From NCBI GenBank assembly GCA_964493205.1, contig CAZBMJ010000036.1, positions 1-21,654 on the forward strand: DNA of 21,654 bases. Direction: 5' to 3'. The DNA comes from CAZBMJ01 sp964493205 (GTDB taxonomy: Bacteria > Myxococcota > UBA727 > JABDBI01). Numbering within the stretch: position 1 is the first letter of the stretch; each line of letters begins with the position of its first letter. Positions 7,238-14,924 of this stretch are shown piece by piece. Made by a program: the position numbers and the translations under genes. The notes beneath the pieces were generated by a model. It made no database searches and was not told the origin of the DNA. It saw nothing but the letters and a program-made list of their open reading frames with translations.

Positions 7238-7509
7238 TTTTTGTTCTTTTGCTCTTTGCGGGTTTCTTTAATCACTTGATTTACATCAGCTTTTTTTAAT
7301 CCTGATTCTTTAGCTAGTTTTGATGCTTTTGCTAATAAACTTTTAAACTTGCTAACTGGTGGAGGAGTTATACTTTTTAGGACAATTGTATCGCCTTGAG
7401 CAATGACAATAAACAAAGTACCTTCTGAAAAAGATAAATTTTCTCTGATTGCTTCAGGAATAACCACTTGTCCACGTGAAGACATTTTAGTTGTAGAAAC
7501 TTGATTCAT
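7234..7509 (-). CDS. AbrB/MazE-type antitoxin (SpoVT-AbrB domain)
   Basis: A 91-residue protein. Residues 5-45 form a SpoVT/AbrB swapped-hairpin DNA-binding domain, recognised by TKMSSRGQVVIPEAIRENL and then GDTIVLK. The basic C-terminal tail (residues 50-91, rich in Lys) probably wraps the PIN toxin. It is the first gene of the toxin-antitoxin pair, with GAGGTG ahead of the ATG. AbrB-type antitoxins normally repress their own operon, and the palindrome overlapping the upstream -10 box fits that. Confidence 0.88.
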   Translation of the reverse strand: MNQVSTTKMSSRGQVVIPEAIRENLSFSEGTLFIVIAQGDTIVLKSITPPPVSKFKSLLAKASKLAKESGLKKADVNQVIKETRKEQKNKK

Positions 7510-7522
7510 TTAACACCTCATG

Positions 7523-7564
7523 ATCTTACTGGTAAGATTATAAGATTATTTAAAAATTTGCAAA
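7523..7564 (-). promoter_or_regulatory. Promoter and operator candidate of the toxin-antitoxin pair
   Basis: On the minus strand, TTTGCA (7559-7564) and a consensus TATAAT (7537-7542) are 16 bases apart. The palindrome ATCTTAC-TG-GTAAGAT (7523-7538, perfect 7-bp arms) touches the -10 box and extends downstream of it, 14 bases before the antitoxin start codon. Binding there would block RNA polymerase. The pair can thus be transcribed independently of queA-tgt. Confidence 0.6.
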
Positions 7565-7584
7565 TAATTTTCTTTTTAATTTTT

Positions 7585-8709
7585 TTAACTTAAATTCTCG
7601 TGACTTTTTTTGCGTTGCTCATAAAACTTATCAAATTGGTTATTTAAAATGGCTTCACGAGCTTTATTTACTAAATCTAAATAATAGAAAATATTATGAA
7701 TAGAAGCTAGTCTAAAATATAAAAGTTCTTTGGTAACAAATAAATGCCGTAAATAAGCTTTGGAAAAATTTTTACAGGTATAGCAAGAGCAATTAGCATC
7801 TAGCGGCCCAAAATCTTCTTGCCAGCGAGTATTTTTAATGGAAACTTTGCCATTACTTGTAAATAAAGAGCCATTTCGGGCATTTCGTGTGGGCATAACG
7901 CAATCAAACATATCGATACCTGCTTTTATACCGTCTAATAAATCATCAGGGGTGCCAACACCCATTAAATATCTAGGTTTAGACATAGGCAAAAACTGAG
8001 CTGTTTTATTGGCTGTATCCCACATTTCTTCTTTATTTTCACCAACACTTAAGCCGCCAATGGCATACCCAAATAAATCTTCTTCTAAAACTTGTTGGGC
8101 ATGTTCTTTACGCAAATCTTCGTGAATGCCACCTTGAACAATACCAAATAATCTAGAATCTTCTTTAGTCATGGCTATTTTGCAGCGTTTAAGCCATTTG
8201 GTAGTTATGTCCATGGCTTTGCGAATATCTTCTCTTGGAGCTTTGGCCATAGGGCAAATATCAAGAGCCATAATAATATCCGAACCTATGGCCATTTGAA
8301 TATTCATGCTTTCTTCTGGAGGCATATGATAAATACTGCCATTTAAGTAGCTTTTAAAAGTAACTTGGTGCTCATCTATTTTCACCAAACTATTGCCTTC
8401 TTGTGCCAAGGAAAAAACCTGAAAGCCACCAGAATCTGTGAGTATAGGCTTACTCCAACCCATAAATTTATGCAAACCCATATTTTTTAGGAAAAATTCT
8501 TTAGATGGCCTAAGCATTAGATGATAAGTGTTAGCCAGAATTATTTGGGCATTGCAGTCTAATAAATCTTGTGGTGATAAAGATTTAACGCTGCCTTGAG
8601 TACCCACAGGCATAAAAATAGGAGTTTTAATTTCGCCCCTAGGAGTTTTTAATAAACATGCTCGAGCGTCACCATCTTGGTGTTCCAATTTAAAATTAAA
8701 ATTATTCAC
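7585..8709 (-). CDS. tgt: tRNA-guanine transglycosylase
   Basis: A 374-residue enzyme that swaps guanine-34 of GUN anticodons for the queuosine precursor preQ1. Counting from the chosen start, it has Asp92 in LTDSGGFQVF, GIVQGGIHEDLR, the nucleophile Asp269 in DMFDCVMPTRNARNG, and the zinc site Cys307-x-Cys309-xx-Cys312 plus His338. The frame is open upstream to 8784, but GTG at 8709 gives the expected length and the expected N-terminus (NNFNFKLEHQDGDARA). That GTG overlaps the end of queA by eight bases, so translation is probably coupled. Confidence 0.96.
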   Translation of the reverse strand: MNNFNFKLEHQDGDARACLLKTPRGEIKTPIFMPVGTQGSVKSLSPQDLLDCNAQIILANTYHLMLRPSKEFFLKNMGLHKFMGWSKPILTDSGGFQVFSLAQEGNSLVKIDEHQVTFKSYLNGSIYHMPPEESMNIQMAIGSDIIMALDICPMAKAPREDIRKAMDITTKWLKRCKIAMTKEDSRLFGIVQGGIHEDLRKEHAQQVLEEDLFGYAIGGLSVGENKEEMWDTANKTAQFLPMSKPRYLMGVGTPDDLLDGIKAGIDMFDCVMPTRNARNGSLFTSNGKVSIKNTRWQEDFGPLDANCSCYTCKNFSKAYLRHLFVTKELLYFRLASIHNIFYYLDLVNKAREAILNNQFDKFYEQRKKSHENLS

Positions 8710-9754
8710 GATGTATATCCAAATAGCAAGCATCGCCATATGAAAAGAAACGATAGTGTTGCTTAATAGCTTCTTTATAAACACTAAGAGCTTTATCTTT
8801 GCCCATAATAGCCGATACTAATAAAAATAGCGTTGATTTAGGTAAGTGAAAATTAGTTATTAGAGCATCTGCTGATAAAAATTTATGGGGTGGTTTAATA
8901 AAAATATCAGTACTATCTTCACAAGCAAAAAAAGGTTCTGCATAAGCACGCTCTTTTGACCACGTTATTATTTGCTCCAACACTCTTAGCGAGGTGGTGC
9001 CTACGGCGATAATCTTATGATTATTTTTTTTGGTAAGATTTAGAATATTGGCACACTCTTGGCTCATGATGAAAAATTCTTTGTGCATTTTATGTTCGTC
9101 GATATTTTCTGTACGAATAGGGAAAAATGTTCCTAAACCAACATGTAACGTTACTTGAGCTATATGTACACCTTTATCTTTAATTTTTTGCAGTAACTCT
9201 TCATCAAAGTGCAAACCAGCAGTTGGAGCAGCTACAGCTCCTAAATTATTATCCTGAGCAAAAATAGTTTGATAGTCGCTTTCGTCTTCTTTGTTAACAA
9301 GCCTATCTATATAAGGAGGCAGAGGCATTAAACCATTTTTTTGGGCATACTCTTCTAAACAAATATTTGAACTCACTTCATAGGTTTGATCTGGTGATTT
9401 ATTTACTACTTCAATAAAATTTTCTTTATTATTTAGGTCAAAAAATAGTTTTGTATGCTTATTTAGGCTTTTAATAAGAACAGACCACTTATTATTATCA
9501 ATTTTTTTAATCAAAAAAACTTCGCTCATGCCGCCAGTTTCTTTGTAAGCAAATAATCTCGCTTTGAGTACTTTGGTGTTATTAATAACTAAAGTATCGT
9601 CTTTATTTAAATAATTTAATATGTCATTAAATTTTCCATGATATACACCATGGTTATTAACCGTTAAAAGCCTGCAGCTGGAGCGGTTTTTCAATGGCTG
9701 TAAGGCAATAAGCTCTTTGGGCACTTCAAAATCATAATCGCTTAGTTGATTCAT
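8702..9754 (-). CDS. queA: S-adenosylmethionine:tRNA ribosyltransferase-isomerase
   Basis: A 350-residue enzyme that transfers and isomerises the ribosyl group of SAM onto preQ1 in tRNA to make epoxyqueuosine, the step after Tgt. Family signatures are YDFEVPKELIALQP at the N-terminus, VINNTKVLKARL, GAVAAPTAGLHFDEELL, HVGLGTFFPIR, GTTSLRVLE and TNFHLPKSTLFLLVSA. The start is ATG at 9754; a TTG one codon earlier is less likely. It is the first gene of the queA-tgt unit, which overlaps tgt by eight bases. Promoters for queA and for the divergent gene at 9965 must lie in the 210 AT-rich bases between them, where no clear pair was resolved. Confidence 0.97.
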   Translation of the reverse strand: MNQLSDYDFEVPKELIALQPLKNRSSCRLLTVNNHGVYHGKFNDILNYLNKDDTLVINNTKVLKARLFAYKETGGMSEVFLIKKIDNNKWSVLIKSLNKHTKLFFDLNNKENFIEVVNKSPDQTYEVSSNICLEEYAQKNGLMPLPPYIDRLVNKEDESDYQTIFAQDNNLGAVAAPTAGLHFDEELLQKIKDKGVHIAQVTLHVGLGTFFPIRTENIDEHKMHKEFFIMSQECANILNLTKKNNHKIIAVGTTSLRVLEQIITWSKERAYAEPFFACEDSTDIFIKPPHKFLSADALITNFHLPKSTLFLLVSAIMGKDKALSVYKEAIKQHYRFFSYGDACYLDIHRE

Positions 9755-9964
9755 CAAAAAAAATCCATTATTTAAAATTTACTAGTTTTTAGCAAATTAT
9801 TGGTTATTTACAAGGGAATTCTTTCGTTGATTCATTATAACAATGAAATAGACCATTGCTGTACTAAATTTTTTTGTTATATATCTTATGTTTAAAAATT
9901 ATTATAAATATGATAAGTAATATATAATTTATCTTATTTGTAGCTATTTAAAAGCGAGGATAAG

Positions 9965-10447
9965 ATGAAACTTTTGTTATCTATTTTTGTGGTATCTTTA
10001 TTGTCATTAGGTTTATATTCTAATGCTGATATGCCTGCTCATTGCACTACGTTAACCCATACAAGTAATGAAGTAAAAAATATTTGTGATAAAGATAATA
10101 AACCTTATTTGCTAGTAGAATTCTTTTCTGCTGGTTGCGGACATTGTCAAAGAAACGTAGAGCCGTTTAAAAGACTTGAGGAAAAAATAAAAGAACTAGC
10201 TTTTAGTAGGCTTATTACATCAGACTCGCCACAAGTTGCTATTAATTTTGCTAGAGCAAATAATATTCAAACTCCTATTGCCCTAGATACCCAAAGATTG
10301 GCAGCAAGAGCATTTAATGTAAGAGGTTATCCTACTATGTTTGTGTTAGATGCAAATAATCAAATTATTTTTACACAAGTTGGCAGCTTAACTGATGCAA
10401 AAATTGACTTTATTTATGAGCTATTGACATCCTCTCCCGGCACATGA
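9965..10447 (+). CDS. Exported thioredoxin-like thiol-disulfide protein
   Basis: A 160-residue protein with a signal peptide (residues 1-21, cut near YSNA-D), so it probably acts in the periplasm. The thioredoxin active site is Cys58-Gly-His-Cys61 in FFSAGCGHCQRNVEPF. The cis-proline is Pro123 in VRGYPTMFVLDANNQII, and this layout matches TlpA/ResA-like thioredoxins. The CGHC dipeptide is the type seen in disulfide isomerases and oxidants. It could support folding of exported proteins or cytochrome c maturation; no partner gene is adjacent. An extra cysteine pair (Cys27, Cys41) lies N-terminal to the fold. GAGGAT precedes the ATG. Confidence 0.88.
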   Translation: MKLLLSIFVVSLLSLGLYSNADMPAHCTTLTHTSNEVKNICDKDNKPYLLVEFFSAGCGHCQRNVEPFKRLEEKIKELAFSRLITSDSPQVAINFARANNIQTPIALDTQRLAARAFNVRGYPTMFVLDANNQIIFTQVGSLTDAKIDFIYELLTSSPGT

Positions 10448-10510
10448 ACAGTTTTGATTATTTGCAGTATTTAGAGCTTAAAATTGCACAAAAAATGACA
10501 TAAAGATTGC

Positions 10511-10537
10511 ATAATGTGACGTAATATGTCACATTAT
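10511..10537 (+). promoter_or_regulatory. Perfect inverted repeat upstream of abiEi, likely operator
   Basis: ATAATGTGAC (10511-10520) and GTCACATTAT (10528-10537) are perfect 10-bp inverted arms with a 7-base spacer, ending four bases before the abiEi ATG. AbiEi antitoxins are known to repress their own operon through inverted repeats at the promoter. ATGACA at 10495-10500 resembles a -35 box, but no -10 at proper spacing is clear. If transcribed, the arms would form a hairpin at the start codon. Confidence 0.7.
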
Positions 10538-10541
10538 AGAA

Positions 10542-11348
10542 ATGACAAGTCAAAGACAAAACAATGAATTATCCCGTTTTATTGAGGATTTAGCCTCAAA
10601 TGGCCAATATACTTTTTCATTTTCTCAAATTGCGAATACTTTAAAGATTTCTAATGCTGCTTTAAGAAAAGTATTATCTAGAGGATTAAAGAAAAACCTC
10701 ATAGTATCACCAGTTAAGGGTTTTTATATTGTTGTACCAGCGGAATATATGAGTCTGGGCTGCTTGCCTGCAGCAGAGTTTATCCCTCATTTGATGTCAT
10801 ATTGGAAAGAAGATTATTATATTGGCCTTCTTTCAGCGGCCTCTATGCATGGAGCAGCTCATCATGCTCCTATGACTTTTCAAGTTATGACTTCTAAAAT
10901 TCATAGAAATATTATAATAGGCAAAGTGTCAGTTAATTTTTATAAAAGCAAATATGTGAATATTTTGCCTACAGTTAGTAGAAATACCAAAAAAAGTATT
11001 ATGAAAGTTTCTACTCCAGAAACTACTGCTTTTGATCTAGTAGCGAATTTTAAAGGTGCTAGTGGTTTTAATAATATGATCAATCTACTTAACGAATTAG
11101 CAGAAATTCTACAGCCACGCCGATTATTACAAGTTTCAAAATTGATTAATGAAACTACTTATATCCAACGTCTTGGATATATATTAGACACTTTAGGTTT
11201 TTCAAAAAAATCATCTGTATTACTAAAAGAAGTTAATAGAAGAACCAACAGATATGTTTTATTAGTTCCTTATGTGAAATCAAAAAATGTAGTAAAAAAT
11301 GCAAAATGGAAAATTATTGAAAATGAAAAAGTGGATTTAGAAATATGA
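10542..11348 (+). CDS. abiEi: AbiEi-family antitoxin/transcriptional repressor (type IV toxin-antitoxin)
   Basis: A 268-residue protein. Residues about 8-65 form a winged helix-turn-helix (FSQIANTLKISNAALRKVLSRGLKKNLIV). This is followed by the AbiEi body with YYIGLLSAASMHGAAHHAP and the STPETTAFDLVANF segment, then a C-terminal antitoxin domain. It neutralises AbiEii without direct protein binding in the studied systems, and it represses the operon. There is no Shine-Dalgarno sequence before the ATG: the palindrome ends four bases away, so the mRNA may be nearly leaderless or the level kept low. The stop overlaps the AbiEii ATG by four bases. Confidence 0.88.
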   Translation: MTSQRQNNELSRFIEDLASNGQYTFSFSQIANTLKISNAALRKVLSRGLKKNLIVSPVKGFYIVVPAEYMSLGCLPAAEFIPHLMSYWKEDYYIGLLSAASMHGAAHHAPMTFQVMTSKIHRNIIIGKVSVNFYKSKYVNILPTVSRNTKKSIMKVSTPETTAFDLVANFKGASGFNNMINLLNELAEILQPRRLLQVSKLINETTYIQRLGYILDTLGFSKKSSVLLKEVNRRTNRYVLLVPYVKSKNVVKNAKWKIIENEKVDLEI

Positions 11349-12157
11349 TTCCTCAATATATATTAGATTCTTGGAAAAAAATTGTTCCTTGGCAATCACT
11401 GTATCAAATAGAGCAAGACCTTGTAATATGTAGGGCTCTTATCGAGATATTTTCCAATCCAATTTTAAAAAAGAGTTTGGCATTTAGAGGTGGTACTGCA
11501 CTTCATAAGCTTTTTTTAATGTCTGAAACTAGATACTCTGAAGACATTGATTTAGTTGTTTGTGAGGAAGGTGCTGTTGGCTATATTTTTGATGAGCTGC
11601 AAAAAAATTTAAATTCATGGCTCGGTAAACCAAAAAGAATCTTTAAGGAAAATAGAGCAAATTTAATATATAGATTTAACTCTGAAGATGCTTCTGTTAT
11701 TATATCTAAATTAAAAATTGAAATAAATACGGTTGAAGATTTTTGTGTGGACGGTTTTTATTTTATTGATTTTTCTCATAATTCTGATTGGTTTAAAGGT
11801 TCAGCTAAAATTAAAACGTTCACTCTGAATGAAATTTTAGCTACCAAACTTCGAGCTTTATATCAAAGAAAAAAAGGTAGAGACTTATTTGATCTTTATT
11901 TTGGTTTAAAAAATGCTGATGTTGATGCTACCAAACTAATCAATATTTTTTTGAAATACATGGATTTTTCTGATTGCAAAGTTTCTCGTGCCCAATTTGA
12001 ATTAAATATGAGTGAAAAAATAAAAGACCCAATATTTAGGGATGATATTTCAAGTTTATTAGTTAGAGAAAAAGATTTTGATATTGAACAGGCATACCTT
12101 GATATATCTAGTATTTTGCTCGCTAAATTGCCCGGTGAGCCTTGGAAAGGTAAGTGA
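11345..12157 (+). CDS. abiEii: AbiEii/AbiGii-family nucleotidyltransferase toxin
   Basis: A 270-residue toxin of the DUF1814 nucleotidyltransferase group. The signature runs FRGGTALHKLF (48-57), then SEDIDLVV with Asp67 and Asp69, a third acidic residue at Glu126 in KLKIEINT, and TKLRALYQRKKGRDLFDLY (167-185) with the conserved Lys and Arg/Asp. Related toxins modify tRNA or otherwise block growth to abort phage infection. All the catalytic motifs I can identify are intact. It is expressed with abiEi through a four-base overlap (ATGA). Downstream, it converges on the SpoIID-like gene with 68 bases between and no strong terminator visible. Confidence 0.9.
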   Translation: MIPQYILDSWKKIVPWQSLYQIEQDLVICRALIEIFSNPILKKSLAFRGGTALHKLFLMSETRYSEDIDLVVCEEGAVGYIFDELQKNLNSWLGKPKRIFKENRANLIYRFNSEDASVIISKLKIEINTVEDFCVDGFYFIDFSHNSDWFKGSAKIKTFTLNEILATKLRALYQRKKGRDLFDLYFGLKNADVDATKLINIFLKYMDFSDCKVSRAQFELNMSEKIKDPIFRDDISSLLVREKDFDIEQAYLDISSILLAKLPGEPWKGK

Positions 12158-12225
12158 TTTTTTTATGCCTATAAGCTTTTTAATTTTCTACCCCAGTAAT
12201 GAGATAAATCTGGTATCAGTAGAGC

Positions 12226-13077
12226 TTAGTAAACTTTCACCAAACTTGTTTGTGGATAATAATGGCTTAAAATTTCTTTGAAATTTTTGCCTGCTTTGGC
12301 CATACCTAGCGCCCCATATTGACACATACCCACAGCGTGCCCAAAACCATGGCCACCTATATGAAGTTGATCATTTTTTATAGATAAACTTGTTATATAG
12401 GTGGATTTTATAGCCATGGGAGAAATTTTCATTCTAAAATCTTGACCTGTTAAACTTATAGTTTTTTGTCCCTTAATAACAAAATTTTTAACTCTTTCAT
12501 CGGTATTTTTTTGCCCTATTTGCACTGATTTAACACTAAAGCCCAGTTTTTTACTTAACTCAGATAAGGCAATACTAGTGTTCCAATTATATGTTGGTGA
12601 TTTTTCACAATAGCCGCAGGTATGTGAGTTTAAATAACTATAATTTCTCCCCCAAACTGATTGAGCTGAAGCCGTATGGCCACCACAAGTGGAATGAAAA
12701 GAGCTTTCTACTAAGGAATTTTCATGTTTTAATACTAATGCGTTGGTAAGCTTTGCCACTTCAATAAATATAGCATGAGTATTTTTTTTAAAAACTTGGT
12801 CGTGTATGGTAGCTTTTACATCAAAATTTTTCTTTTTATTCTCACTCATGCGCTTTAAAGCGTAGGTTCGGATGGCAACAGCTTGAGCTTTAAGCGCATC
12901 TAGAGGCCAGTTATGGGCAACTTCACCAGCAAGTACGTGAGCTACATATTTTTCTAGAGGCAAGTTAATAATACTATTATTTTTTAGTACTCTTATATTT
13001 GGGCTTTTTAAGTTAGAATTTATATTGTAAAAGCAAGAAGTTAATGAAAATATAATTAATAAGAAAAGTTTATTCAT
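12226..13077 (-). CDS. SpoIID/LytB-domain lipoprotein, probable peptidoglycan lytic transglycosylase
   Basis: A 283-residue protein. It opens with a lipoprotein signal whose lipobox is LTSC (Cys15), so it should be anchored to a membrane. The SpoIID domain is nearly complete: EKYVAHVLAGEVAHNWPLDA with catalytic Glu52, AIRTYAL, STCGGHTASAQSVWG, the YLNSHTCGYCEKSP segment (family C..SP), and GHGFGHAVGMCQYGALGMA (242-260) with HYYP near the end. SpoIID enzymes cleave glycan strands stripped of peptide stems. Outside sporulating Firmicutes, homologues serve in cell-wall remodelling or separation. The ATG at 13077 is chosen over a TTG four codons earlier; its ribosome site is weak (GGGC). It is divergent from proS, with 95 bases for both promoters. 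Confidence 0.88.
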   Translation of the reverse strand: MNKLFLLIIFSLTSCFYNINSNLKSPNIRVLKNNSIINLPLEKYVAHVLAGEVAHNWPLDALKAQAVAIRTYALKRMSENKKKNFDVKATIHDQVFKKNTHAIFIEVAKLTNALVLKHENSLVESSFHSTCGGHTASAQSVWGRNYSYLNSHTCGYCEKSPTYNWNTSIALSELSKKLGFSVKSVQIGQKNTDERVKNFVIKGQKTISLTGQDFRMKISPMAIKSTYITSLSIKNDQLHIGGHGFGHAVGMCQYGALGMAKAGKNFKEILSHYYPQTSLVKVY

Positions 13078-13172
13078 ATAAAAGCCCAAAAATTTTTTAC
13101 CTGGATTGATTTATAGTAGAGCATGTTTCATAGCAAAGATGTACTTTTTTTAAAACCCTTAGGTGAATACTT

Positions 13173-14876
13173 ATGTTAATGTCCAAGCTTTTAATGCCCA
13201 CCATGAGACAAATGCCATCAGATGCTCAAGTTATTAGCCACCAATTGATGCTTAAAGCTGGTCTTATTAGAAAGGTGGCTTCTGGTATTTATACATATTT
13301 GCCCTTAGGTCTAAAAGTTATTAAAAAATTATCTGCTATTGTTGAATCTGAAATGAATAAGGCAGGGGCGCAAGAATTATTAATGCCCATGGTTCAACCT
13401 TGTGAACTTTGGCAAGAATCAGGGCGCTTTACTCAATATGGACCAGAATTATTGCGTTTTAAAGACCGCAAAGAAACGTGGTTTTGTTTGGGTCCTACTC
13501 ACGAAGAAGTTATTACGGCATTGGTGAGAGAAAATATTCAAAGTTATAAAAATCTGCCCCTAAACCTTTATCAAATTCAAACTAAATTTCGCGATGAGAT
13601 CAGGCCTAGGTTTGGTTTGATGAGAGGGCGTGAATTTATTATGAAAGATGCTTATTCATTTTGTATTGATAAAGCGTCACAAGACGAAATTTATCAAAAA
13701 ATGTGGCAAGCATATAACAATATTTTTAATCGCTGTGGTTTAAAATTTAGAGCAGTTAAAGCTGATACAGGTTCTATTGGTGGTGATTTAAGTCACGAAT
13801 TTCAAGTTTTAGCCAATTCTGGTGAAGATGCCATAGCTTCTTGTACAAGTTGTAATCACGCAGCTAATGTAGAGCTTGCTTTTATTAAAGAAGAAAATTT
13901 AGCCTACCAGTTAAGCAATCTTGATTACAAAGAAGTTACTACTCCTAATACAAAAACTATTGATTCTGTCTGTGAATATCTAAATCTGCCAGCTCAAAAA
14001 AGTATAAAATCTTTAGCATTAAAACTTGATGGGAAATTGGCATTAGTAATCTTGCGTGGCGATCATAATTTGAGTGAAACTAAACTAAAAAATCTTTTAA
14101 AAATTAATAGCATTGAGCTTGCATCAGAAGAAGAAGTACAAAATTTTATAGGTCCATGTGGATTTTTAGGAGCCATTAATACTAAGTCTAGTGTTAGAAT
14201 TTTAGCAGATAATTCGCTAAAAAATTCTACAGAAATGATTATGGGTGCCAATAAAATAGATACACACTTTTTAAATATAGATGTTACAAGAGATATTAAA
14301 GCTGAATTTGGCGATTTTAGAGAAGCACAAGCCAAAGATTTGTGTATAAACTGTGGACATTCTTATGAAATATTAAGGGGAATTGAAGTAGGGCACATTT
14401 TTTATTTAGGACAAAAATATTCTAAGGCTTTTAATTTAACTTTGCAAAATGAATCTGGTCAAAATACTCTTTTAGAAATGGGTTGTTACGGTATTGGTAT
14501 TGGTAGAACGGTGGCAGCTTGTGTTGAGCAAAATCACGATGAAAAAGGCATTATTTGGCCTGCTGCATTAGCTCCTTATCAGGTTAGTTTACTTGCTATG
14601 AGCAATGATGAAGAAATTAAAAATGCCTGCTTAAAAATTTATAATACTCTGCAAAATGCTGGTTTGGAAGTATTGTTTGACGAGCGAGAGGAAAGAGCAG
14701 GTGTTAAGTTTAACGATGCAGATTTACTGGGTTGCCCTATTCGTATATGCGTGGGCAAAAAAAGTTTAGCCAATGGTGAAATGGAAGTTTTTGTGCGTAA
14801 GAACTTAGGTGATGGTGCTACAAATATTTCGTTGCAATCTGATTATATAACGAGCATCAAAAATCTTTTGAAATAG
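13173..14876 (+). CDS. proS: Prolyl-tRNA synthetase, bacterial type with editing domain
   Basis: A 567-residue class II synthetase, close in length to E. coli ProRS (572). Motif 1 covers about 33-46 (RKVASGIYTYLPLG); GPTHEE is at 107-112; motif 2 is at 139-161 (FRDEIRPRFGLMRGREF onward); motif 3 is GIGIGRTVAA (440-449). Between motifs 2 and 3, residues about 224-408 form the inserted editing domain that hydrolyses mischarged alanyl-tRNA(Pro). It has two CxxC pairs (Cys224/227 and Cys391/394) and RGIEVGHIFYLG. The anticodon-binding domain fills 467-567. AGGTG lies seven bases before the ATG; a second ATG two codons later is possible. The presence of the editing insert argues against an alphaproteobacterial-type short ProRS. 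Confidence 0.97.
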   Translation: MLMSKLLMPTMRQMPSDAQVISHQLMLKAGLIRKVASGIYTYLPLGLKVIKKLSAIVESEMNKAGAQELLMPMVQPCELWQESGRFTQYGPELLRFKDRKETWFCLGPTHEEVITALVRENIQSYKNLPLNLYQIQTKFRDEIRPRFGLMRGREFIMKDAYSFCIDKASQDEIYQKMWQAYNNIFNRCGLKFRAVKADTGSIGGDLSHEFQVLANSGEDAIASCTSCNHAANVELAFIKEENLAYQLSNLDYKEVTTPNTKTIDSVCEYLNLPAQKSIKSLALKLDGKLALVILRGDHNLSETKLKNLLKINSIELASEEEVQNFIGPCGFLGAINTKSSVRILADNSLKNSTEMIMGANKIDTHFLNIDVTRDIKAEFGDFREAQAKDLCINCGHSYEILRGIEVGHIFYLGQKYSKAFNLTLQNESGQNTLLEMGCYGIGIGRTVAACVEQNHDEKGIIWPAALAPYQVSLLAMSNDEEIKNACLKIYNTLQNAGLEVLFDEREERAGVKFNDADLLGCPIRICVGKKSLANGEMEVFVRKNLGDGATNISLQSDYITSIKNLLK

Positions 14877-14886
14877 TTAAGCCTGT

Positions 14887-14907
14887 AGTTTTGTTTTGAA
14901 CAAAACT
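14887..14907 (+). terminator. Stem-loop between proS and the next gene
   Basis: AGTTTTGTT and AACAAAACT form a perfect 9-bp stem with a 3-nt loop, ten bases after the proS stop. Only TTAT follows instead of a T-run, and the ribosome site of the next gene begins five bases later, so it may attenuate rather than end transcription. Confidence 0.4.
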
Positions 14908-14924
14908 TTATAGGTGAAATAATC

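Noticed and set aside
7545..7568. AT-only inverted repeat ATTATTT/AAATAAT ahead of the antitoxin gene
   Set aside because: Seven-base AT arms are expected by chance in DNA of this composition, and it cannot be told from the promoter itself.
12078..12281. 67-codon plus-strand frame overlapping the abiEii end
   Set aside because: It runs through two real genes in other frames, has no ribosome site and resembles no protein family.
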